Shown here: piece after piece, positions 1-10,500 of the stretch | Position numbering within the stretch: the first letter of the stretch is position 1 | How the letters are laid out: every line of letters begins with the position of its first letter | Assembly: GCA_900088475.1 (NCBI GenBank) | Contig: FLMG01000972.1 | Span: 42,917-73,182 of the forward strand | From: Hyphochytrium catenoides | Taxonomy: Eukaryota > Sar > Hyphochytriomycetes > Hyphochytriales > Hyphochytriaceae | Direction: 5' to 3' | DNA: 30,266 nt | The notes under the pieces: model-generated | Told to the model about the DNA's origin: nothing | The model's input: the letters and a program-made list of their open reading frames with translations, nothing else | The model's database searches: none | Translations under genes and position numbers: made by a program

Positions 1-20
1 TCTCTCTCTCTCTCTCTCTC
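1..20. repeat. (CT)n microsatellite at left edge
   Basis: Ten perfect CT units followed by more C/T-rich sequence. The window also ends in (CT)n, so both edges probably lie where assembly or windowing met simple repeats. Confidence 0.95.
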
Positions 21-60
21 TCCCTTTCTTCTCCCTCGGGGTCTTTTAACTACAGCTTCC

Positions 61-1442
61 TCACTTAATGGGCGGAATCACCATGAGGCAGCTCTCATAG
101 GTTGGGATAAGCCTTCTAATCGAGTCGAAGGCCTCTTCCTCCCCGTACGCCTCAAGCAACTCAATGGTTTCCTGCGTGTCCAGTAAAATCAACGCGGGGT
201 TAGGGGACCGAGAAAAGTTCTGGCATCAGGCAGATGGCGGAACTTGAAGTCCTGACAACACTGCCAGCAAGAGAGGCAAGGAGAAAGGAAAGAAGAAAGA
301 ATAGAGACGCTAGCAGAGACGCAAATCTGAGAGAGGTAGAGGATAACAAGGGTAGACAGAAGATACATAGGGACGCCGGTGGTGGGATGACGAAAAGGAG
401 AATGAACAGAGAGAAAGGAGGACAGAAAGAAATGCGGAGAGACTGAATGACAGTCTATCGAGTTTTCACCTGAAGAAGATCGCTTATGTTTGACTGGGAA
501 GAACCTAGATGCTTATCCTTCAGCAGGTTACAGAGTGGGACGAACTGTCTATAATACTGCTGCAGGGCCCGTCCTACGCCCTCACATACCACCAAGTGCT
601 GCAGCACCAACATAACGCCTGTTACGATGTCGGGTTCTCTGGTGTTGAGAGCGTTCTTTAAGTGTGTCATAAGGAGAGGCAGGCAAGGGAGAACCTTGGG
701 GTTGTTGCTCCCGCCCTCTAAGAGGTCGAAGATGCCTTCGTAGACAATGAAGCGGTGTGGCTCTTGTTTCTCCTGCAAATAGAGAAGTAGGAGGTGACAT
801 TATCGGTTGTTTGCTTGCTTATATGCGAGATAGCGAGGGACAGATATAAGGACTGAAGGAGGAGAGAGAAAGAGAGAGAAGAGAAGACGCAGATAAAAGC
901 GAAAGAGGAAAGAGAGATAAAAGGGACGAAAAGAGAGATACAGAGAGAGAAACAGGAAGGACCAGAGAGAATGAGAGCCAGTCATCCAATTACTCCTCCT
1001 CACCTGCAGTCCACTGAAAAATATTGGCAGGTATTTCTCATAGCTAAGACTCTCGATCTCAGTCTTCCAGATCAGCTTCCTACCTGTACCGCGCTCCTGT
1101 ACGGCCGAATTAGCTTGGCATTCTATGTGAACCTTGGAGCCATCACCGCCTATTGCACTTGCATGGCCCCTCCCTTTTCTCTCTCACTCTCTCACTCTTT
1201 CTCTCTTCTTTCTCTCTCTCTGTCCCGCTCTTTCTCTTTCTCTCCTGTCTTCTCTCTCTTCACTTATAGTCCCTCCTGTGAGAAACTGCCTGTCTTCGTC
1301 GAATTGTCATCCCTCTGGTCACTTATATCTGATGCTCTCCTCTCTTCCAGCTCACCTGTATAAACACTGGTAGATCCCCATTGTCAAAGCACCGTCTAAA
1401 CTCTGTCTCGCTCTTCTTCTTCGCTTGCGCAGTGCCTGACAT
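61..1442 (-). CDS. PACRG: PACRG (Parkin co-regulated protein), axonemal inner-junction protein
   Basis: Four exons, all introns phase 0: 1356-1442, 1004-1096, 470-772, 61-171 (stop TGA at 61-63); 197 aa. In PACRG orthologues this protein sits with FAP20 at the inner junction of ciliary doublet microtubules. Seen here: an N-terminal FRRCFDNGDLPV element (family form FRRRYERGDLP), then LIWKTEIESLSYEKYLPIFF (family: W-x-V-x-I-E-x-LDYHxYLPxFF), the helical-repeat core with ALNTREPDI and ALQQYYRQFVP, and the family signature IPTYESC close to the C-terminus. Donors are GTGAGC, GTGAGG and GTGAAA. The start ATG at 1442 opens directly into the conserved block, so the protein lacks the long N-terminal extension of vertebrate PACRG. 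IPTYESC separates it from PACRG-like (PACRGL). It implies the organism builds motile cilia or flagella. Confidence 0.93.
1175..1262. repeat. CT-rich tract in PACRG intron 1
   Basis: Imperfect (CT)n/(TTCTC)n run on the plus strand, lying in the intron between PACRG exons 1 and 2, so it is a GA-rich tract on the coding strand. No gene content. Confidence 0.8.
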
Positions 1443-2006
1443 ATAATCTTCAGTCAAGACCTATTCCTGGCTTCGACTCTCTCGCCACTTCCGACTATCA
1501 CTCTCAATCCTCGCTCGTCTATATGCTTCTCAACCTACCCGGCCTACCGCCCCTAGTTGCAGGTCTAGCAGAGCTGTTTCTTCCCGAAGATGTCCCGGGT
1601 CGGGTCACTGATTTTTCTTCAACCTCGGTGTGGATAGCATTTTGAGTCTTCGTTGAGCCCTGGAGGGATGAGAGATCAGAAGCATGTAAGCAGGTTCACC
1701 AGATAGCAACTATTAGACCTTGAGTAAGATGGCCATATCAGAAGGAGGGAGAGGTATGAAGAGAAAGAAAGGGCCGTGCAAGATGCTTGTACATCTAATC
1801 GGCCTGAGCTTTCCTAACCTGATCAAAGAACAGAATATTCTCTTCGTCCTGTCCTGACATGCTTGCAGGAATTTCGTATGCCTTAAGCTCTTTACGGAAT
1901 CCCCGCTAACCTTCTCTCAGCTCTATCTCGTTCCTTCTAGCTTCGTATCACTGTGCTTTGTCCTCTACTCTCTCCGCTATACTCTCTCTCTCTTCCCTTC
2001 TCCCAG

Positions 2007-2075
2007 GGAACCACCCAAGAGCGACTTTCGCTCCTATCGGGAAGAGATATGACGATGCTAGAGATTCCTTGCGCC
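2007..2075 (+). other. Exon-like island with strong splice signals, gene unknown
   Basis: A 69-nt segment bounded on the plus strand by a long C/T tract plus CCCAG acceptor and a GTAAGT donor. It is open in phase 0 on both sides (23 codons, including ERLSLLSGRDMTMLEIPCA). A possible next exon after CAACAG near 2187 stays open to TAG at 2251-2253. A second frame (phase 2 to phase 1) is also open and could join 2253-2323 instead. I find no convincing first exon and recognise no family. It may belong to a small plus-strand gene diverging from PACRG. The rest of 1443-2400 shows nothing else I can support. Confidence 0.3.
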
Positions 2076-2408
2076 GTAAGTAGAGCGGGGCAGGGGTCAG
2101 CTTGATGAGCAGCATTGACTGCGGGTGAGGATCTCAATAATTAAGGAGCACGAGCTGTCGACAGATTGAGAGCTCAACAGCGAGAGGCAAGGGCCATTGA
2201 ATGCTTTAGTTTAGAGGAATCATTGACGATAAGCGCCATCCTCCTTACACAGTAGCAAAAAGTAGTCGGAGACAGAGAAGTGAGAGAGGAGCCAAACGCA
2301 TAGACCGAACAGGCTTAACATAATGGATAGCCTCCCTGGAGTCATCTTGACCTTCGACACAGAGTACCAAGAGGTATTTGGTGTCCTTTGGATGAGCAAC
2401 AAAGGGCG

Positions 2409-2768
2409 TTACTGGCACCCAAACTCCCTGCCAAATTTTCCGAAGAGTTCAATTTTGAATCCTTCAGACAGAAAGAAACCGCCTGGCTCTGAAAGAGTAA
2501 GGGACAAATTGAAGAAACATACAGAACCTTTATTTCAATGAAGTAAACGAGAAAAGAACTAAATCTTTTATTATTGATAACGCGCATTACATTCGGGACC
2601 AGTCTGCGTGGAAGCTTGAGTTCTGACTCGGAACTGTATTTTTGAGCTTCGCATTCTCCTTCACAGACAGAAAGGCGATCTTTCACATCAGTGATGAGGC
2701 TCACTCAAGATCTGCAGCATCGCCACGGCCTCCTCGTCTTTCACATTCTTCATCAACTGCAGGCTCAT
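2409..2768 (-). CDS. Possible two-exon 47-aa protein
   Basis: Exons 2705-2768 and 2409-2488. The first starts at an ATG and reads MSLQLMKNVKDEEAVAMLQI, ending in phase 1 before GTGAGC. The second follows the acceptor tract CCCTTACTCTTTCAG and reads PGGFFLSEGFKIELFGKFGR to a TAA. The phases agree and the codons look coding-like, but I recognise no family. The first exon stays open upstream of the ATG to a possible acceptor (GCTGTAG), so the gene may have an earlier exon, and the stop could be skipped by a weak GTAACG donor. It would lie head-to-head with PEX11, about 250 bp away. Confidence 0.28.
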
Positions 2769-3017
2769 ATCTTGGGAGCCAGCCTGCTGTGCTGTGCCTA
2801 CAGCTCACTACAGAACTTATAAGGGAGGAGGAACATCTGCTCGTCATGGGATGGAGTCTATTGGCCTAACCTGATGTTAGTTCTACAAAGGTTTGGTCCA
2901 ACAGAAGCTTCTATAATCTTAGATGAGAGCTCGTGCTTCGGCCTTGCTTTTGGGCAAGAGCAAGACCTCTATCAGCTATTCAGGGACAGTTGAGCGCTCT
3001 CGGGCCTTGTCTTGAAG

Positions 3018-3865
3018 ATGTACCATGGGAAGGAGCTGGTCTCCCACGTCTTCATGGTCCCTACGAAGGCCATACTCTCCTCGACAGGTGAAATAAAGCT
3101 ATAGACTGATTGTGGCACGATTATTCCTGTTGCAACTGACACCTCTTCCAACTCTTCGATTGGCTCTCTCTCAACACGACCCTCATTCATATTGCAGAAG
3201 GGCGAGACAAGCTTTACCGGCTGGTACAATGGACTTGTAGACTGCTTGCTTGGGCCCTGCTCTGGCGGCAGAGGAGGCGAGGACAGTCTATCTCCGTCCG
3301 CCAAACGAGCCATAAAGTCCAGGGCATAAAGGAGCCACAACGCCCAATCTCGAAAGCTTACCTCCAGGAATCCAGCGAGGAACAGAGAGGTCTCTCTCAT
3401 CAGGCAGCTGTGCGCCTGCAGGAAGCAGAAGCATTCATCAGAGACAGCAGAAAACTCTATCGACTCTTCAAGTTCTTGGACATGTGGGCCATTTACCAGC
3501 ACCTTGAAGAGAAACGTCCTGGCATTCGGAGGCTCAGAGTTCTGCGCATTTTTAGCTTCTGCTTCTTTTTCTTCACCGAAAATGTCATTCTAGTGGCCTC
3601 CAAGTTTAGACTGCTCCCTGCTCTCCCTCTCAGCGCAATGCGACGCGCCTGCTACTCGAGCTGGTGCCTCAGCATTATCTTAGGGATTGTTTTGGACTAC
3701 ATGATGCGGAGAGGGACCGCTAGAGGATACGTCAAGGCTGTGATAGACCTTCCTATGTCCCTTATCTTCACTTTTAGACTGCGAGTGAATGATGGTGTTC
3801 TTGCGGCTATGGGAGTAGCTTCCTCACTGATGGGTTTGTCTCTGAGGAACCAGTTGGCTCAATAG
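3018..3865 (+). CDS. PEX11: Peroxisomal membrane protein PEX11
   Basis: Two exons, 3018-3087 and 3198-3865 (TAG stop); 245 aa, normal for the family. PEX11 elongates the peroxisome membrane before division. Seen: the N-terminal family block GRDKLYRLVQWTCRLLAWAL from residue 25, formed just after the splice (ACA-G joined to AA-GGG); the second amphipathic block DSRKLYRLFKFLD; a hydrophobic FSFCFFFFTENVILVASKF segment; and the C-terminal block VIDLPMSLIFTF...RVNDGVLAAMGVASSLMGL, which resembles the family's LDLP...SDG...G..SS..GL ending. ATG 3018 is the first Met after an in-frame TGA. The 110-nt intron has a GTGAAA donor and a CTCATTCATATTGCAG acceptor. About 40 polar residues between the two N-terminal blocks form a longer linker than usual. 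The long opposite-strand open frame at 2972-3502 is a shadow. Confidence 0.9.
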
Positions 3866-4500
3866 AGACCATAGATTTAAAGTGTGAAGTCACTCTCCTA
3901 GACCCAGCGGTAGTACTACCTAAACAGCCCGCCTATATCTCTTCTCGGGAGATGTATTCTGGCTGATCGGTTCTAGTGCAAAGCTACGGAAGCTGGTGTC
4001 ACAAAGGGGAGAGACGGCCAAGTTGACAAGCGATAAAAAGACTTTATCGTACAAGCGTGTTGGCGCGATCCGCAGGTTCCTTCTCCACTCATTGCGGCTC
4101 TACTTGCTGGCTAGAGACAGAGGACTACTGGACTATCGTTTGACTTTTCAGCCCAATCCACCTACACCTTCGTCACTGACCTCAGCTTGAGGAGCATGCG
4201 CTGGCAGCGAGGACTTATGACGAACTCCAGCCTCGTCTCAGGCACTATTTCTTTCAAGCGCTAGCATGGATGGGCTCCGCCCTGGGTGGAGCGAGACTAG
4301 CGAGAAGAAGCCAAAGAGCAGAGTATCAGTACTAAATAATATCAGGAAGACGTTGAGCCAGACGCAGGGACACACGTCGGCATGAATCTCAAGTTAAATT
4401 GTTGAACTGTAGAAGTGCACACTGGCAACACCGCTGTGCGCTTTCGCAAGTGTTGTCGCACAGTTATAAATTAAATGTTAAAACTTTCTAGGGTTACATG
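3866..4500. other. Intergenic, between convergent PEX11 and CHD 3' ends
   Basis: No supported gene. It should hold the 3' untranslated regions of PEX11 (plus) and the CHD gene (minus). Towards 4450-4500 it becomes A/T-rich, as expected downstream of the CHD stop. Confidence 0.6.
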
Positions 4501-7500
4501 TTAGAGATCGATCACGATGATGTCCTCATCCACCACAGGAGATTCTGGGCGCTCCGCTGACTCGATCTTGCCATTACCCTCGCCTTCAGTAAGGTAACAG
4601 AATCGGTCAACAAGGAAGTTCCAGCTTCGCCACGTAAAAAGCTGACTTACCTGTGGAACCGGGCTCCACCATTTCATCAACACGTTCCACAGTCCTCTTG
4701 ACCTGCTGCTCAGAGTTACGTCGCTGAAAGAAGTCCATAATGTTTCCCTGGCGCTTCTTTGATAAAGCGGAAAGGCCCTCGGGAGAAGGAGACCTCCCTC
4801 TCGATCCATTGCCCTTTACGTCCCTAGTGGTTTCTTTTCCAACTTCAGATTCAGGACCTGCCCTTGTGGTGCTGACTGTAGCGTTCTGTTTTTGTCCGGA
4901 CACTGAGGATCGCTCCTCCCCCGATACAAGGTATCGGGGCAAATACTTTACAATGAGAAGCGTCCGCTTCTGTAAGGACTTCACCATTGCCGCCTAGGAC
5001 AAGAGAAGTCGGTAAAGAACAAGTACAAGCTTGGAAGGTGGGAAGTGTGCCGGGGAGGCTTGCAAGTGCGTAGAAACAGTCACGATGACGAGTAAGGGGG
5101 AAGCTATAGTCGTACATTGACAAGTCCGCCGCCAACATTTATCCCCATAGTGTCTCTCAGAATGGACTCCCACTCCCCATAGCCGTGCGCCATGATTCCC
5201 TGCAGCATAGAGCGGAAACTTGGATTAGTATAGCTCCATTGCCTAATATTTCGGAGGGTTGCCTATGTCTGTACAATTTTTCTATGGTTGACCCTTGTCT
5301 CTGTCCTTCATACCCTACTTTGGGTCTTTGTGCAGACGTCTCGTACCTGGAGCACCTTCAGATCATGGTCCGGAGAGACCCAGAATCTAGGGGTGCCACC
5401 TCTAAATTTTACATTCACAGCCACCATCTGGTTGATCGCTCGCAGAAGCTTTTCTTGAGGAAGGCGAAGGATCTGGGCAATAGTTTGTATTACAGGACAA
5501 CGTACGAAAGGAGAGAGAGCCAGGGGATAGGCCGAAACCGTCAGTAAAGTCCACTTTCACAGGGCGAGGCAGGCTACTGACCTCCACCTGCACGGTACGG
5601 AGTAACTTCAGCCTAGACATGAAGTCCCTGGCCAGTGACGGTGTGATCCAGCTCCACTCCTGCGAGGACCCTGCGCTCTCACCCGATGGACTTGGTTCGA
5701 CGCCTGAAGCCATCTGCTCAACCAAGTACACCCACTTAGCAATGCACTCGATACAAGAGACGCAGTTCTAACTAGCAACGCCATCCTTACTGCATAACTG
5801 GGCCAACCAGCTTTCTTTCTCCATCCACAGGGAGCACTGGCCCAAACAAGCGGCACCATTACCCCCTTGCTGTATTTAGCGCGAGCTCTATAATCTCCTC
5901 CACTTACCATGTCAACGTGATTCACAATAATGGTCCAGAGTCTGTCGCAGCTTTGTCTTAATTGATTCTGCTCTATAGCATTGAGTAGTTCCGCATTATA
6001 CTTAGAGTTACGCCAGGCTTCTAATGTCGCTGCCCAATCCACCCTGATAGATTCTGGCCGCTGATTATGAGGGTCATCGCAGCGGAGAAACGCCATAAAT
6101 CCTTCGTATAGAGCAATTTCTTGCTGCTGGCGTTGGAGATGTGCTGGTGATGCCTGCAAGTGTGAGAATGCAGCGCCTTATGTTAGAGCCCCTGTCGTTC
6201 CCCCATGTTCTTTCATTTGCTACTCACCCTTTACCTTGTTGTTCCTTAATTATTACTATCTACGATAGCTCGCTGCCCCTCGTTATGACACTTACCCTTA
6301 TTTGCTTCACGGGAACGGGGACGGGAGCAGACCCAGAGAGCTTCAGTTCGCTACCCATCCTCCTCAGCTTCCCAGCAACCTGTCTGATCCTCTTGGCAAA
6401 AAACTTCGTGGAAGTGCTTTGGTTGGCCTGTTCGCTGAAAGTCTCTGAAATGGTATCCAAGTTCTTCTTAAAAGGGGCCCCGGTGGGCCAACCGTAAGTG
6501 TCTATGGCCTTCATGAGCTGGATATCGTCTCTCCCTACATCCCACCAGGAAAAATCATACTCTAACTTGGTCTTTAGGTTTGCTCTGAGGAACCCCATTA
6601 TAGCATAAATCTCGTCCTCACTGGCACCATCTCCTGAAGTGCCAGAGAGAACGGCGTGAATTGTGTGGAGGTCTTGAAGCTGGTGGAGCTTTGTGGGGAA
6701 GTTTCTGCTCAAAAATTGCAAGAAAATTAGGTTTAGTAAGACAGAAGGGTAGAGACAGACGCCATAAAGAGACAGAGATAGAGGAGGTAATATGGGCTCA
6801 TCATTCCGAACGAAGACAAAGAGGGAGCGCATCGCGGGGCAACAGCCAGGGACCACATTTAGGGGTCAATCAAGTGTGGGGGAAAGTCAATATTGCAGCC
6901 TCCGAGTACCTGAAGCTGTCCAACTTAGGAATGTCCAAGATCTGCTTAGGTTCTTCCTTATAAAGCCTCTGGCTAAGCTCACGTGCCTTGGAGAAGGGAA
7001 TGTCTGAATTATCAGATCGGCGATTTGCCATGTTTTTCTCATCTTCTTCCTGGGGAAGTTCTTTGTGCTCTCCTGATTTCTTTGGTCTATGCAGGATGGA
7101 GTTGGCTAGCTGGTAGAAATCCTTACAGACGGTCACCAAGAAAGGTAGTTTGTGCATAAGATGGTCCTGCTCCCTTGTCACCTCATGCTCCGCTATATTT
7201 TGCGTGATGGAAGGAGAGTCCGCTTGAGTGGTGCAAGATAGTCTATTCCTTGGGGTAGGACCCTTCGCCGGAGTCGTCTTGGAACCCCCGTTCGAATCAA
7301 CTGATGGGTTAGATAGAGACGACAATTCCTGCTTCTCATGTTCTCTTCTCCTTTGTGCAGGATTACTTTGCGGTTGGGCAGGAGAGGAATCAGAGTTAGT
7401 GGCTCCCGCATCAGCTGGAATATTCACTGCATTGTCTCTGCTTCTCATAGGGCTGTGCTGAGCTGTATGAATCTGAGGTTCCTTTCTGTCGGTTAAAGCT

Positions 7501-10500
7501 TCTTCGCTTGTGCTCTTATTCGTCATTTGCGACGTGTCCGGCTTCATTGGAACAGGTTCCGGCTTCATTGGAACAGGTTCCGGCTTCATTGGAACAGGCT
7601 CCACCTTCAGGCTGTTCTGGGCGTGATGCTGTGATAATGCAGCAGCGGCTGCTGCTGCTCGTTTTCGAGCCTCTGCCTTTGCCTTCGCTGAAGCGTAGGC
7701 GGCCCCTTCAACCAATTTTAGCACCAGCAGGCAGGAGACGAGTCTTGCATCATCTTCGGAGCACGAAGGATGGTCGATAAGCCCCATTATCTTCTCCCAT
7801 CGCCCGTAACCGTAAGTGAGCAAGGCAGACTAAGACCGTCGGGCGAGATGTCCGCATCGCAAAGTAAGGTCAGCGAAGAGGACGCATAGACTTAGCTTCT
7901 ACAAGGAACTGCAACTAGTAAATGGCTATTTACCTCTAATTGCTTGGAAAGCCTGACCCCTTTTTTGCCACCAGCAGTATCCTCCGAAGAATAATCCTGA
8001 TCTGAGTCCAGATTAACTTCTGCGTAAGTCTTGGGTCGCGCAGCTCTATCTCTCCTTCTGGGCATGAGCTCATCTTGCTCTAGAGGGACCTGCAAGCCTA
8101 CTACCTTCTCCCAAAATTTGGGATCGTCGAGTTCTGTAGATGGGTGCTTCTCAGAAGGGACAAAGCTCGCAGTCGAAAAGGTTGATTTAGTGGACAGATG
8201 AGAGCCCTTGCCATCTCTTACAATGGTAGTGGACTGCTGCTGCAAGATTTGGTCGATCGTGGCCTCACAAAAGGTTTTGCTGCTGATCATAGAGGACCCG
8301 TCCTTCTCCTCCTTGAATATATCATACGCTCCATTACGGAGCAGTGACTCCATTTCTGCCTTGCTAAGATTCTTGGCGTTAGAACTAGAACCACTACCAA
8401 CGCCAGCTTTGACGCCATGCAAAACTGCGTAATCAAGTCCTAACTTCAGCGACGCCCTTGAAAACATCTCCATCTCGTAAGTCTTCCGGGTAAGAAGACG
8501 GTATATACGCACTGGCTTAGTTTGTCCTATGCGATGGCATCGAGCCTGAGCCTGAAGGTCATTTTGTGGATTCCAGTCACTGTCATAGATAATGACAGTG
8601 TCTGCTGCTGTCAAGTTTATACCTACACCACCTGCTCTCGTACTCAAGAGCATCACAAATATGTTGCCATCAGGCGCACAGTAGCGATCGATTGCAGCCT
8701 GCCTTTGGGCTCCAGTGATACTGCCATCAATCCTCTCAAAGCTGTAGCCACGCATGCGGAGGTAGTCTTCTAGTATGTCCAACATGATCTTGAACTGAGA
8801 AAAGAGAAGGACTCGGTGGCCCTCCTTCTGCAGCTTGGGAAACAGCTTGTCCAAAAGAATTAACTTGCCGCTTGAAGAGACTAGGTGCTCTCCAGTCTGC
8901 TCCTGCTCTGTTGCCAGATTTTCCAGGTTAAAGTTCTCTACACCCTTCAACAGATAAGGATGATTGCAGCACTTCCTCAGCTCCATCATAATGTTCTGCA
9001 AGCTCTGAGTCTGTCCGCCTTTGCAGCCTCGCGCTAGAAAGGAACTGTTTTTCTCAAAAATGGCTCGATAGTACTGCTTTTGGAGTATAGTGAGCTCGAC
9101 TTCGATGATCACTTCTTCCTTGGGAGCTAAGGAAGTCTCAACGTCTTCCTTCATTCTTCTTAAGAGATACGGTCTAACCTGAGCGTGAAGTGCCTGCAAC
9201 TGCCCCTCTTCCGTCAGGTTACCATACTTCTCCGTGAAAGAATCAGGATCATCAAACTCTTCTGGGTCTATAAAATTCAGTAAATTCCATAACTCCTCAG
9301 TATTATTCTGTAAAGGGGTTCCGGTAAGCAGGACGCAGTCTTCATAGAGAAAGCTCTGTGTCAGTACCACTGCGAGCTTCGAGAATCTGTTCTTCAGCCG
9401 ATGAGCCTCATCAACGACCAGCAGCTGCCATTCAATGCTAGAAAGATAGCGCATATCGTTGGCGCAACACATCTCTGGAGACGTTATCAAGACGTCAAAC
9501 TTGTAGACTTTTTTCGAGCCCTTCTTGTAGTAGAACTCGTACTTCCGGATGGCCTCCCTAGCTGCTGCACTTCCGTGGTACACAACTACGTTGAGGTCCG
9601 TCCACGCTGCGAATTCCCTTGCCCAGTTACGCACGACGGAAAGAGGAACAACCACCAAGCACGGCGCGCCTGCTTTCTCCTGGCGAATAAGATGGTTAAC
9701 AAAGGTGAGGGCTTGGACAGTTTTCCCCAAGCCCATTTCGTCCGCGAGGCAACTGTTCCGTCCATGGTACCAGTTGTAGATCATCCAGTTCAGCCCATCC
9801 AGCTGGTACTCCCGGAGTTGATTGCCGTTTAGAACATGCGGAATCGCACAGTCTTCATACTTTCGATAGGTTTTAGGTTGTCGATAGATGCGAGGGATCA
9901 ACTTGCATTTACTCTTTGCTGTAGGTAGTCGATTGCGGCGTCTGTATTGCTCGATGGCAACAGGATCCGTCACATCGTCTTCCGCTTCCCAAGTACATTC
10001 ATCGTATCCCAGCCCTTTCCATTTGACATAAAATAGGACCGTCTTAGCGCCTAATAAGACAGTAAGAAAGGGACAGGCAGCGGCAGGAACCTTCTTAAGT
10101 CCATGATGTGGCGATCGCAGCAAACGGTAACGGAGACATCAGTCCGGAGCTTTCATGAATAACGAACCATCCTTAGTAACAAATGGCAGCAGCCAGGGCC
10201 AAGCATGCCTTGATAGCTTGAAGTTCAGAAGCATCTCAAATTTGCGCATTTACCTGAACCTCTCTTCTCGTCAAGGACCCTGTCCACCTCGACATACTCG
10301 GGGCTGAAGTACTCGTCAGACAAGGACTGATCAAGGCCACAACGCTACGTGTTGAAGGCAAACATAGGAAGGCGTTGCATTAGAACGTCTCCGTTGCAAG
10401 TCGGCGGGGTGGATATGTTGGACACGTACCGAGAAGTATTTCTCAATCTTCTGAAGGGCTCTTTTGCCTTCAAGCCTCTCCATTGCTGATTTGCTCTCCC

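Noticed and set aside
2323-2541. Plus-strand 72-codon frame starting MDSLPGVILTF
   Set aside because: Antisense to the minus-strand candidate exon 2409-2488. Neither strand is certain, but the plus frame has no splice or family support.
2972-3502. 176-codon minus-strand open frame overlapping PEX11
   Set aside because: The plus strand codes recognisable PEX11 blocks (GRDKLYRLVQ, DSRKLYRLFKFLD) with proper splice sites over the same bases, so the opposite frame is a shadow.
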